Shown: positions 35,097 through 46,199, counted from the stretch's first letter. The stretch: 64,000 nucleotides of DNA from Parelaphostrongylus tenuis (GCA_019055375.1 JAHQIW010005186.1:310001-374000), one strand, 5' to 3'. Notes: generated by a model not told the origin, from the letters alone. Program-made: numbers and translations.

Positions 35097-36330
35097 GAAT
35101 TGTTTAACATCAGATCTTCTACTGGAGTATCCGAGAACGAATTAGACGATCGAGTCGATGATCTTTCTGCTGTGGATATGTAATGCCGACGAAACTGATC
35201 GGTAATTGATGCCTAGTGTTATAAGAATAATTTTACAGCAAATGGGGCATGACATAATTGTCGACCATCGATTTGCGCTCCCATATTGTCTCATTCTGAT
35301 GTTCAGATATTTTGGAGCGTGGCAGTGAATAATTTTGACGGACTAGTATTGTTTTGTCGAGCCCCTCTCCTTGCGACGGTAATATCGTTATTACATGGTG
35401 ATATTTGGTTGTGAATGCTTTATGTAGCTCATAAACTGTCCTTGTGTGCTGATAAGGGACTCTCTAACTGTCCAGAGATTTCATGACTTCCAGTTCTAGT
35501 GGGGTTGAAAGTCTTCCTCTCATCGATAAAGACAACGATTTTTTGTACACTAGTGAAACTCATTAAACTTTGTTGTCGTGTGGATATGGCTCATAGTGGT
35601 ATCCCTTTCGGGTTTCTGTTTGCTCATTTAGCTGTCCTTCGTCCACTATTTTGTCAATCCTGTTTAGGATGGCTCGAGTGAAAAATTTGCAGACGACAGA
35701 CGGTATGCACATACTTCGAAAGTTACCATTGTCTTGGGAATCTCTCCCCGAACAATACGACGGCGTTTCTAGTCTTCCATTGAATGGAAGCGCTGCATTC
35801 TGATAGGTAACGTGTGAAGAGCCGAGTCAGTGTGCTGACTCCTTGAGGTGTTCAGGCCTTGTCCTGGCCGCATCAGGTGCATATACCGACAAAACAACAT
35901 ACCGATTTTCCAGGGGTACAGCCCGTACCACAATCAATCATTTTGCTTATACTTCATGTGACAGTAGGAGGACGTGTATACGGAAGAGATACGAGTAGTG
36001 ATCGGAGGTAATTTTCTCCATTGTGTTTCGTCTGGACGTCGAAGTGTAACCGTCTTAGTTTTATAATTGGCGAAGCTCTTCCTCAACTTCTGCAACGTCG
36101 GTTATAACTACTGCTCTTCCCGCTTCAGATTTTCTAAAATCACTAGAGTTTTGCAAATTCAGACGTCACTTTACGACTGCCGAGTGCGCTTTCATGTTGG
36201 CGTAAAAGCTCGATTATTTTTGAAGAAGCGTCTTTGAGAGTGTCGAGTGGTACTTCAACTACAAAGCAACCAAGATACATTACTAAGCGTTTATAGGATA
36301 CAGAGAGATGTCGGAGAAGATGCAAAGTGA
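35090..36330 (-). pseudogene. decayed RTE-type non-LTR reverse transcriptase
   Basis: Minus-strand translation in shifting frames gives recognisable RTE-clade blocks in order: a region before the RT with MEKITSDHYSYLF, then TRPEHL (36000-35850), GEIPKTMVTFE (about 35740), a stretch corresponding to the FTRAILNRIDKIVDE region with the FRKG motif broken, and a later block KLFTATLQNI with IDGRQL (35340-35260). Many stops and frameshifts. The catalytic box (FADD type) is not intact. Non-functional. Confidence 0.7.
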
Positions 36331-36949
36331 ACGTTTTAATCGCCTCACAAAACTACGAAAATTTGCCGCTAGAATTCTCTACGAATTCTGATAAATCCCG
36401 AAAATCCAAAAATGAGCCATAAGGTGGATTTCACGCTATTATGAGTGAACTCTCACATCATATCACACGGGATAAGATACCAATGTAGAAGGTTGTTATT
36501 GATATTGTAGAGGTGCATTGTACATTTGTGTGGAGTTAGTCTACACGTGGATTTTTTAGTGGAAAATACGTAGAGAGCGGTGAGTGTGCGAATATCTCTC
36601 TGTTTTCCAATCTGATTTTAAGTCTTGTGATGCTCCCGGTTAAATGTATGGATGTAATTGCCTGACTAGATCGCAGTCAGCTTCATCTTTAGAGGCTATG
36701 AAGACGGAAAGATCTGCTGAAACGTCAGCTGTTGAGATAGCTTTTATAGTGCTAGCATCTCTTTGTTCTTAGCTCGAAAAGCCTACTAAGCTTGTAGGAG
36801 ACAGCCGGTAGAAGCGCATGCGTTGTATGATCATGGTGTTATCAAAAACACTCCACATCTTCACAGTTTGGAGAGATTCTGGATTTGTGCTGCCATCTCC
36901 TTACTCATACTACCCGGGATGTGGACACCGTGCCCCATTCTTGCTGTTC

Positions 36950-37560
36950 TTATCGAGAAAAGAGGTCCATTATTCTACGGTCTCATTGGCTCTCACATCT
37001 CATCGCCTAAGGAACGACGTGTACCAGCCGAGGTACACGATTGTTTGAAGCCCTTTCTCGGTGAACAAAATCTTTCTCCTGGACACTCGGCAATCATTTG
37101 AAAGCTCAAATCTTTGCAATTTCAATCATATGTTTGATTTTCAAAAAAGTCGTTTCATTACGTTGTAGTAACGAAAATAAGATTATGTTTCACACTCAGC
37201 TCGCTTTATTTGTTCAGCAGGGGCTTGTATATGGCTCTTCGTCAAACTCCTACCAGTCATAGCGCAAATCTTGTGGATTTCGAAGCTGTAATCGGCTTTT
37301 TGAAAGGTCATCAAAGAACGTTGCAAGAGTTAAGAGAACATTACGTTTCGTACTTGAAGTTTCCATCTCTTAGAAAGGTTATGTACACACGAAAAACGTA
37401 TGACCATGTAAAAAAATCATGAAGTATTAGAGTAACACAAAAAACCTAAGATTTTACTTCCCAAATGGAGGAAAAACTCTAATTAAATAGCAAAAATAGC
37501 GTGCCTCTTGCGCGTCGCGGTGTGCACTGCCGTCCCCAAAGTGTTATGATAGATTTGAAA
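36950..37560. mobile_element. foldback element FB4
   Basis: Opposite orientation to FB3: hairpin GTGTACC-AGCCGA-GGTACAC at 37020-37039, ATCATTTGAAAGCTC, AAAATAAGATTATGTTTCAC, AAACTCTAATTAAATAGC, and the end GCGTGCCTCTTGCGCG. Confidence 0.7.
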
Positions 37561-37869
37561 AAGTCCTCAGCGCTTTTTGACCACAACTACAAATTTTTTA
37601 GGTGAAAATCAATAAACAAGAATGAAGCGCTTGAATTCCCTAATCTTACCAAGAAGTCACCAAGTCCTCATCGGGGAATAGGGCAAAAAAGCGCTCGGAT
37701 GGAAAAATGTGCTCTAAAGTACATTTGAGTTTGGCGCGCCAAAATCGCACTTTCAAATAGCTACGTCAGCAAAGTCCTATCCTTGCTTTCTCTCATCTCT
37801 CGTTCCTTCTTTATGTTGTTTCTTTTTCACTTTGAAATGTGGTTTGCGGAAGTTGATTGCATTTTTCAA

Positions 37870-38155
37870 GAGCGCATGCGGCGCAGTGGTTAGAGTTGCT
37901 TTGTGGTCGACCAGTCGATGGTCGATGGTTCGATCCCACGCTCAGGTTTACCAAACCTTCTATCCCTCCGAGCTCGGCTAACTCGTGCCAGCCTGGTCTG
38001 AGAGGATAACGTCGCTGACCCGATTTGTCGGTAGGCCATTACGAGTCACTGTGAAGGCCAAATATGCAATCAATCACCCCTATGACGCCACGAATGGAAT
38101 TCAATGCACGGCGCATCCTTCAGGGACTGATTAATGTCGAGGGCTTGACTAGCAT
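37870..38155 (+). repeat. SINE-A, plus, near full length
   Basis: Best-preserved head: GCGGCGCAGTGGTTAGAG (A-box) and GATGGTTCGATCCCACG (B-box) about 45 bp apart, as in a tRNA gene. The body follows: TCTATCCCTCCGAGCTCGG, GATAACGTCGCTGACC, CATTACGAGTCACTGTGAAG, GCAATCAATCACC, GGCGCATCCTTCAGGGACTG. Its 3' end abuts the trans-splice acceptor and start codon of the SKA1 gene. Confidence 0.85.
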
Positions 38156-38162
38156 TTTTCAG
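38154..38162 (+). promoter_or_regulatory. putative spliced-leader acceptor of the SKA1 gene
   Basis: ATTTTTCAG ends 5 nt before ATG 38168, with no open frame upstream. A strong acceptor without an upstream exon is typical of nematode trans-splicing. Confidence 0.55.
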
Positions 38163-38167
38163 AACTA

Positions 38168-40929
38168 ATGACGGATTACTTGAATATCTCTATCGGCGAG
38201 GAGCTTGCTGATCGTCTAGCGGAACGGCGAGATGAGATAGTGAGGGAGGTTGAGCCTATTTTACGGGCGGAAAGAGTTGAAGAAGGTACGTAAACTTTCA
38301 GTTTTGATCTTCGGAGAGTAATTTTCTTGCCATTTGACCTCTCCAGGAACGCGGCAATTCGACCAGAAGCTCGAGGAACTCAGGCGAGTCCTGCGTGACT
38401 GTCAAGCGCTGAATTCGAAGCTCACCCAGATGTCAGCGATGAAGCAACTCTGCCAGCTGATGGGTGACGCTGTCCAGGTGAGCAGTTACGTGTCGCCCTT
38501 TCTAGTTGGTTTTTTCAGCTACAGTTATTGAACTGAGGGGGCATGTGGCCTAGTGGTCAGAGCTGCCATGTGAAAAGCTCATGGCCGATGGTCCACTCCC
38601 GCGCCCGAAACTCACAAAACCTTCTATTCATCCGGTGTTGGCAAGTTGGAACCGGACTCGTCTGGAAGGACAGCAACAGTAATTTGATGCATTGCTAGGC
38701 AACAATAAGATGTTAGACAACGATAAATGAATATTCGACCTCATTCGCTGAGCAAGAATTTTTCATAGGAAAGTTAGAAATCATTCGAAAGCTTAGAATT
38801 CTAGCTAGATCCGTAAGGGAACGGCTTTCGAAAAGCCTTTCTATAACGCCGTAGCATTCAAAATAAAATTATGTTTCTCACTTTCCTCTCGGTTTCATTT
38901 TTCTCGCGCGGATAATTCTCTGGAAGCACAAAAAGGATATGAATGTGTAGAGGAGATTTCGTAGTATCCGAGTCAGTCGTCTTATCTGGAGTTGCTCTGG
39001 AAGCGAAGAAAAAAATGTCCATTTAAAGAACAAATTGCATCGCGCATGTCGAATACTTTGAGCCATCGATTGATCGCCTCGGCCCCCAACGCGTAGATTT
39101 GCGGTAAACAGGCTCGCCGAATATGTGAATTTGAATCTTATTTTCCCTGCTACACCGCTGTGAAACGGTCTTTCCGGAAAATGAGCGCAGCGTTGGAATC
39201 ATTGTAACCTACGCTATCGGAAGATTACTAATAGTCTAAATAAGGCCTTCTGTCCTGCGAGATATGAGCACAGAGTCTCCTCTTTCTCCTACGGCGCTGT
39301 CAAAAGAGCCTTTCCAAAAACCAAACGTTCATGAGTTCTTCGAGATTTGTGCTGTCGAAAGAATACTAGCAGTCTAAGGAAGGAGTTTTGTCCAGCGAAA
39401 TGAAAGAGAGATAAGATAAAAGACGCGTGGTCGTGTGAAACATAATTTATTTTGGATTTTACAGTGTTGTAAAAGGGTTTTTCGAGAAAACCGACCACGC
39501 AGCGCGCTACCTAGAGATTTAAGCCTTCAAAATATTGCTAACACTCCTATGGAAAGTTCCTATCCAGCGAATGAGCTCGAATATTCATTTATACCGTCTA
39601 ACACATGAATACTCTGTAGGCCACCGCGAGTCATTGGAAAGGCATTGAGTCACCTCTAGCGATGCTTCATGAAGTCGAATGCATGGTGTATCTCAGGGAT
39701 TGATCAGCGCCAAGAGCCTTAACCATTTTAGCTTTTCATTAGATTGATTTCCCAGCTGAGAGCTAGTGAGGGTGTCGTCCTTCCTATTAAATTCTCTAGA
39801 CCGACTTTGATGAACAGATGATCGATCTGACAGTTGAAGGATAAAAAAGATAAAGCTCTCGGCGTTGATCAATCCCTGAAAGATACGCCATGTAATCGAC
39901 TTGAGTAAGTATCGTTTGAGGTGATCCAATGCATATCTGACCTTCACAATAACTTACTGGTGGCGTATCGATGTATCAAGTCAGACTAATATCTTCATAG
40001 ACAAGTCTGGTACCAATTCACCGACCTTAGAGGGATCACAGGCTTGGCGAGTTCTGAGCGCAGGATTGAACCATCGAGCATCGCTTGGCCAACAGCGTAT
40101 GTTTCCAGTGCACCTCTAACCTCTGCGTCACACGTGCGCACTTTCTAGCAGCGCTGACCTCTCTTGTGCCTCATCACTGATTAGGGGAGCAGGCGGTTTT
40201 GTTATTATCAGAGGTCTTTTTTAGAATCAACATGTTTCCGTCGACTATCGCCGTGGCGTCAAACCGGACGTCTTTGCAAAGGATTCGACTGTACGCCCTG
40301 CTGCGAATCCTTCTACTGGGACCGGCGACCAGAAAGTGTCGTCTACGCAGGTGGTTTGCCTTGACTGAGGCTTTTTTCAAATATTCTTAGTAAGATGACT
40401 TTTCATAGGAATCTTCGACTTCGTTTGCCGGTGGAGTTCTTGCTCCAATAAGTCTAGAGGAGTTTAATTCGATCCCAAGATACATGCGCGGTCGAATGAG
40501 CTGTGCTGAGTTGAATGAGGTATGCAATCATCATGGCTTGAAAATCTACCAATTCAGTTTGTCTTGTGCTTAGCCCAGAGTTTGTGGGAGTCTTCCCATG
40601 AAGTCATTCTTACATGTAAAGCTTGCACGAGGTTAATATCTTTCCAAAAACGGTAGCTAACGTATCGGTAACTTTGTCTTCCTCAAAATCTCGCACAGGC
40701 TTTACATGAAAAAAATTAGTTCGTGAGATAATTTTCATTTTTCATGCTGACGTTTAGTAAGAGTCGATATTTTGGTTCATTTATGAGAGTTATTTTCCTC
40801 GCAGTATTTCAGGTTGTGAGCAAAATCAATGAGTTCTTTTCATTGAAGCGTAGGTTGCTGGATGCACCATTCAACAAACTTCGCAAGGAAGAGAAGAACT
40901 TAGTCTGCAAGTGGAGGGAAAAGGCATAA
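38168..40929 (+). CDS. ska-1: SKA1 (spindle and kinetochore-associated protein 1), five exons
   Basis: Exons 38168-38285, 38347-38477, 40225-40350, 40409-40519 and 40813-40929; phases match throughout, giving 200 codons. Residues 1-85 form a helical N-terminus (EELADRLAERRDEIVREVEP, then QKLEELRRVLRDCQALNSKL), as in the Ska-complex trimerisation coiled coil. Residues 86-127 are a disordered Ser/Thr/Pro linker. Then comes the SKA1 microtubule-binding winged helix: LEEFNSIPRYMRGRMS, ELNEVVSKINEFFSLKRRLL and LRKEEKNLVCKWREK. The EF..IP.YM.GR motif identifies SKA1. Ska holds spindle microtubules at the outer kinetochore with Ndc80. The ORF stops about 50 residues earlier than vertebrate SKA1, so the last strands are missing or lie in an unseen exon. 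Intron 2 (1.7 kb) is almost wholly transposons. Confidence 0.85.
38540..38720 (+). repeat. SINE-A, plus, in SKA1 intron 2
   Basis: GCATGTGGCCTAGTGGTCAG head, GATGGTCCACTCCCG B-box, ACAAAACCTTCTATTCATCC and GGACTCGTCTGGAAGG; the 3' part is lost. Confidence 0.7.
38751..39569. mobile_element. foldback element FB5
   Basis: About 0.8 kb. The left arm (38751-38890: ATCATTCGAAAGCTTAG, AAAATAAAATTATGTTTCTC) and right arm (39420-39569) are reverse complements. The interior, GGAAGCACAAAAAGGATATG to GAGCACAGAGTCTCC, matches FB6. Within SKA1 intron 2. Confidence 0.85.
39610..39725 (+). repeat. SINE-A 3' half, plus
   Basis: GGCCACCGCGAGTCATTGG, ATGAAGTCGAATGCATGG, and the tail AGGGATTGATCAGCGCC. Confidence 0.7.
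39845..40135 (-). repeat. SINE-A, minus
   Basis: CTCTCGGCGTTGATCAATCC, GATCCAATGCATATCTGACC, GACAAGTCTGGTACCAATTC, GGATTGAACCATCGAGCA (B-box side) and CCTCTGCGTCACAC (head). It faces the 39610 copy tail-to-tail, giving an inverted pair. Confidence 0.8.
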
Positions 40930-40960
40930 TTTATCTTCCAATGATTTTTTACGTTATTTA

Positions 40961-41110
40961 TAGATATATACATGTATATATGCGTATATGTACGTAGGCA
41001 TATATGCATACGTACATACGTACGTACACATACGTATGTATATATGTACATGATTTACATAGGCGTATGTATGTCATAAATGTCCACATATATGTCGTAT
41101 ACACATATAT
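40961..41110. repeat. alternating TA/CGTA-rich tract after SKA1
   Basis: TATATACATG, CGTACATACGTACGTACACA and similar purine-pyrimidine alternation begin about 30 nt past the stop codon. Shadow ORFs in both strands. Confidence 0.85.
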
Positions 41111-41148
41111 TACGTCTTCTCATAGTTCTGGTACTAGAGGAAATTTAT

Positions 41149-41643
41149 TAACCAGAAGTAGTTAAATTGCTTTACAGCACTAATCAAAGTATGCGCCATC
41201 TGCCTGAGCACATTTCTGTCATCTATCAGGCAACAAGCCAAGCGCTACTGTGAGCACCTGGACGGCTGTAATCGGGCCCCTGTCACGTCGACTTCGCTTC
41301 AGTCTCATCCTGCTTCAAGAAAACGCAAAACTGCATCTCGCCAGATTGATAAAGAGAAAGTTGACCAAACTGAGCTGATAGTTGCTGGATCATTTGTCGA
41401 ACAGTTTTGACTTGTAGCCGTCTGACTATCACCTCTTCCGATTGCCAGAGCATTTCTTGGGCAAGAAGAAGTTCCGAGACATCATTTATTTGCTCACGAT
41501 TGGTAGCTTTCTTTGAACCCAAAGATGATAGTTTTTTTGGCGCGCATTGAATTGTTGCCCTAAGAGATGGCCGAAATGTGTCCCGGCTGGTGGCGCATAC
41601 TTTAAATAATGTTGTTAAGCAACTCAACTACTTCTAGTTGAAA
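41149..41643. mobile_element. DNA transposon with about 50-bp terminal inverted repeats
   Basis: Left end CCAGAAGTAGTTAAATTGCT...AAAGTATGCGCCATC is the reverse complement, with mismatches, of the right end GGTGGCGCATACTTT...CAACTACTTCTAG. Total 495 bp. The minus strand holds a 114-residue open frame (41283-41627) rich in Gln/Leu (LWQSEEVIVRRLQVKTV). It has no DDE motif and may be remnant or coincidence. Confidence 0.75.
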
Positions 41644-41780
41644 AACTTGCTGTTTATTGCTCTAGTGTGAAAACTAATGAGAAGACTCAATATATAATAA
41701 ATGTATGGGTAGACTTTGAGCAGAGATATCGGTTCTTTTCGGTTAGACGGCGACAAATGAGTATTGAGACCCCATTTGGT

Positions 41781-42596
41781 GGACAAGAACTTTCCATACG
41801 AGTATTAGTAATCATTCGAAAGCTTAGATCTTTAGCTAAGCCGTTCATGATCGGTTTTCCAAAGCAGCCTTTTATGACGCTGTAAAACTCGAACTAAAAT
41901 TATGTTTCACACCCGCCTGTCGCCGTCATTATCACGCGTATAATCCGCTGGAAGCTCGAAAAGCATATGAACATGCAGACAAGATTTCGTAGTGTATGTG
42001 TCAATCGTTTTGTCTGGAGTTTCTTCCGAAGTCGAGAAAAATGCTCCAGTCTAATGTCAATTGGCATCCCACATGTCTAAGTTTTTAGGCCATCGGTTGA
42101 GCGCCTTGCCCCAAGCCGTAGAATAACCGGTAAGCAAGCTCACTGAATATGTGAAGCTCAATCTTATTTTTCTTGCTACACTGCGGTGAAATGGTCTTTT
42201 CCTGAAAATCAGCAGAACATTGGAATCATTGAAACTTACGCTATCGAAAGATTACTAACAGTCTAAAGAAAGAGCTCTGTCCGGCGAGGCTAAAGCACAA
42301 ATATTTTTCTTCTCCTAGAGCGCTATCAAAGGACCTTTTCCAAAAAGTAAAGAGATTTTTGAGTTTTTGGAGACTTGTGCTATCGAACGAGTACTAGTGG
42401 TCTAGAAGAGTTGTTTTGTTGAGCGAAATTTAAGCGAGATAAGAAAAGAAAGAACGCGTGGTGCTGTGAAACAATTTTATCCTGGATATATAGCTTTATA
42501 AAAGGGCATTTTGAAAGACCGGCCATGTACTGCTCTAGCCAGAGGTTTAAACTTTTGAATGATCACTAATACTCTTATAAAAATTTTTTTCCAGTG
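41781..42596. mobile_element. foldback element FB6
   Basis: Same length and order as FB5: ATCATTCGAAAGCTTAG near the left end, AAAATTATGTTTCACAC, GGAAGCTCGAAAAGCATATG, AAAGAGCTCTGTCCGGCGAG, then the inverted right arm ending CTTATAAAAATTTTTTTCCAG. Confidence 0.85.
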
Positions 42597-42609
42597 AACA
42601 AAGTCGAAT

Positions 42610-43070
42610 AAATACTTGTCACCGTCCAACATAAAAGTACCAGGATGTATTTAATTCTACAGCAACACCTCCCTTTATGAAAAGGCTCACTTGAAAGTGA
42701 TGTTAGAACGAAGCAGTCTCAGTTGATTTCATTTACAGATGCATCTATTGAATTTTAGTTTAGTGTCTACCTACGTATCTATATTATATGTATGTCCCAT
42801 TTTTGTATACTGTAGGATTTTATGGATCTTAAACTTTGGAGGGTGAAAATATACATGTGTAATAGTTTTGTAGTTAGACGTTGAACACGTTTTTATCTGA
42901 TTCATCCCTAAATCCGATAACATCACTCTGTTCTGACTTCAGTTTCAAGTGAGGCTTTATGAATAGAAAGAGTAGGAAGGGGGGAGTTGTGAATCGAAGA
43001 GAATATTATAACTTCCCCGACTCACTACCTATCAACCTCGGCTTAGATTGAATAATTCAGTATTCCGCCT
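42610..43070. other. intergenic, nothing seen
   Basis: AT-rich spacer between FB6 and a SINE-A copy. No ORF or repeat noticed. Confidence 0.4.
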
Positions 43071-43077
43071 TGGTAAG

Positions 43078-43370
43078 AGCGCGTATGGCGCAGTGGTTAG
43101 AAGTGCTTTGCGACAAACATAATTAATCGATGGTTGACGATTTGATTCTGCTTTTGAGGCTCATAAAGCCTTCCATCTCCTTGGACTCGGTGAACTAGGT
43201 ACCACACTTGTCTGGTAGGATAGACTGACTGACGTGGTACATCGGAAGGTCACCGCGAGTCATTGTAAAGGCCGGATTTATATTGGAATCGTCCCAAACG
43301 ATGCTGGATGAAGTCGATTGAATGGTACATCCCGAAGGGATTGATAATGCACAGAGCTTTATTCTACATC
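43078..43370 (+). repeat. SINE-A, plus, near full length
   Basis: CGTATGGCGCAGTGGTTAG head, GACGATTTGATTCTG B-box, AAAGCCTTCCATCTCCTTGG, CACACTTGTCTGGTAGGAT, CACCGCGAGTCATTGTAAAG, GCTGGATGAAGTCGATTG, GAAGGGATTGATAATGC. Confidence 0.85.
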
Positions 43371-43642
43371 CTTTGAGCAGATGCCAGGTTGTTAGTAATA
43401 GTATCCATCGAATACATAGCAGAACAGAATAGTAATACAATGGCTGACGTTTTGACGGTTTTGTCATCCTCAAAGCCGTTTGATTGTCTTCAAATCTTCC
43501 AATAATTCCTTGAACCGCTCAGAGTTTTACATCGGCTACAGATGTTCAGGTTTGGCTAGGAAACGCTAACCATCGTAGTGTTATTGTGTTATAGGTTCTT
43601 TCCCGTTTGGTAGCACAGATTTTCAAGCCTATCCCATATGCT

Positions 43643-44535
43643 CGATCGGAAGTTCTCATGAAGAGTGTTAGTAATCACTCGTAAGCTCAACTCTCGAACT
43701 ATCCGTATCCGTGGCCGCTTTTTTGAGAAGATCCTCTTGTAACAAGGAAACATTCAAAGCAAGATCATGCGCGCACATTTCTCACCGGATGAGCTCTTCT
43801 TTTTAGACTATTAGTAATCATTCGACAGCGTAGTTTCAGTGATTCCAACGCTGTGCTTATTTCCTGCAAAGACCGTTTCTCTGCAGTGCAGCAGGGAAAA
43901 TAAGATTGAATTTTCACGCGCGAGAAAGTGGTCTTTGGCCAATTCACGGGCCACTGGGCGAAGCAGAAAGGTGGGCTGACGCAGTGATCGATCGATTTTC
44001 GACTGGTCTTATGAAAGTGTGATCTTTTTTATTCGATTAGGAATTGTTTCACCGCTTTGAAAGAAGAACAACAGATAAGACGCATGACTTTGCTTCAAAA
44101 AGACTCTGAACACATTTATTTCTTCATGAATATGGATAAATCATTAATCATTATTATCACTTTGATGGAATTCAAGAGGTGAGGAAGTCCTAATTGCTTC
44201 CATCAGTGACTCGAAGACATTCAGATAGTACGAGATTTTCTCTACATGTTTGTATGCTCGAGAATTGATCGATCCTCACCTCAGCTCACTTTTCTTCCTC
44301 ATTTAGCGGCCCATGAATTGGTCAGGGACCACCTTGCCCGCGGATGTGAATCAATATAATTTTCCCTGCTGCGCTGAGAGAAACGGTCGTTCTGGGATTT
44401 GAATGCAGCGTTGGAATCGGTAGATTTCACGCTATCAAACGATTACCCGCAGTCAAAAAAAGAGCTCTGTCCGGCGAGAAATATGCATGTATGAAAGATA
44501 AAGTTGTTTTGAATTTTTCAGCATTATATAACTCG
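43643..44535. mobile_element. foldback element FB7, right arm incomplete
   Basis: Left arm GTTAGTAATCACTCGTAAGC, AAGACCGTTTCTCTGCAG, GGGAAAATAAGATTGAA, then a non-homologous stretch (44030-44290), then the inverted GGGACCACCTTGCCC to GAGAAACGGTCGTTCTGG and GAGCTCTGTCCGGCGAGA. It appears interrupted by an insertion. Confidence 0.6.
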
Positions 44536-44739
44536 TCAATTATACGGAAATGAACCGCGTTCTATCATTCTATTCAATAAATACTATTGTTAACAACCTC
44601 ATATCTGCTTATCAAGGACATGTACTGAATTATTCAATCGTGATTTTTTGTAGAAACTATTTGCCGCTTTTTGACGGGAAATCATGGAGTTCTGTACCTA
44701 TTTTGATAGGTATTCAAGATTAATTCGCTGGTTTTGAGC

Positions 44740-44835
44740 ACTAATGATTACTTTGAACCTCAGACAGGAATCGAAACGGCATCTCACCCTTTACGGGTGC
44801 ATGTGCTAACCAATTGCACTACCAAACAGGAGCTT
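44740..44835 (-). repeat. SINE-B, minus, diverged
   Basis: GGAATCGAAACGGCATCTCACCC and GTGCTAACCAATTGCACTACC are the reverse B-box/anticodon and A-box of SINE-B. The flank GCATACCACTCAACATCATC lies further on (44915). Confidence 0.55.
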
Positions 44836-45529
44836 CGGATAGGTAATTGGTTGACACGCGCACTCGTAAAGGCTGAGATACGCGTTATATTCCCTTCTGA
44901 GGTTCGAAATTTTGCATACCACTCAACATCATCGGCTACATTTATGACATTATTTTTCTTCTAAGAACGACCATGTCTTCCAAAATTCTTGTTGATCATT
45001 TCAGATGAAATTTTTCACGTTTTAAGGAAACCTCCAGCAATGTCGGCAGAATATTTTTCCAAGAAGCGGACATCAAACCTGGTCTAAAAATCCGGACTCA
45101 GGCTATCTTTCGCCATGTTTCGCCGTGTTTACGGCATGTGCGCCGTATCAGGGAAGTTCGAGAAAAAGGACAGATCTACTATCTGCCTTACCAGGATTGA
45201 TGTGATATCTTTTGTTCATCTTGGCCGTCTCTGTGATTTTATTGCTTCTGTGACTTTTTTCAACTGAATTCTTAGGTATTTTTAGGCTCATACGCCTACG
45301 TACTTTGTGATAGTCTTGCTGTTAAGAACAAATATATTCTCGAAAGCACGCGGTCCTCTGGTTCTGCCATATAGTACTTCTATTTTTCATAAAGTTCTTT
45401 GATTAACTGTCGTTTTTCTCTTAATGGGAATTCCCTAGTTACTACTTTGACTCCATTATATATCACTAATCAGTCAAATTCATTTTATTTTGACTGCCAC
45501 TTGAAGTGGTATGATGCTATAGTGAACCT

Positions 45530-45698
45530 AATATGTAAAGTGCCGTGCAAAAACGTTTTGCGTCAGCCGGGATACGAACCCAGATCTCACTCTTTCCGGA
45601 AGGTAGTGCAACGGTTAGCATACGCTCCCGGAAAGAGTGAGATCTGGGTTCGAATTCCGGCTGACGCGAACGTTTTTGCCCGGCACTTTACATATTGA
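45530..45698. repeat. SINE-B palindrome 1 (about 70-bp arms)
   Basis: Left arm from ATATGTAAAGTGCCG through GCGTCAGCCGGGATACGAAC to CACTCTTTCCGG (45530-45601). Right arm from CCGGAAAGAGTG through GGTTCGAATTCCGGCTGACG to CGGCACTTTACATAT (45628-45698). The 26-nt loop holds the A-box GTGCAACGGTTAGCA. Two SINE-B halves joined head to head. Confidence 0.9.
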
Positions 45699-46199
45699 GT
45701 ATATTATATTTCATTCCTTCTCGATGCATTGTTATATCTACTCTTAGGTCTTATCATAAGTTTCAGGCGCTAGAGTAGTGAAAATCACGTCTTCAACTAG
45801 AAGTTAGTAAATTGCGCGATTTAGTTTATTTTATAATTATTTTCAAGTCAACACATCATATAGTCTTTTACGGACAAATCATAGAGCCTGATACATGTGT
45901 TCCTTATAGCCTCATTAGTCGCGCAGTATCCTTCGTTTTAACCAATCCCTCTTGGAAGTCCTTGCACTGCCTACAGAGAGCAGGCGACGACGAACGATTT
46001 ACACTCGCCGTCAAGTGAAATAAATCATTAAGTCGCAAGGCTATACACTCGCTTGCTCTTGGCTGGTATCTTTGAAATATCATGCCGTTCGTTTCGAGTG
46101 CTCTTTTAAGACCCGACTGACTATTGAGGCTGTCAAGGCCCAAACACGTGTATCGTGCTCTATAAGTTGTCCCTAAAATGTGATATGTTGGCTCAACAA

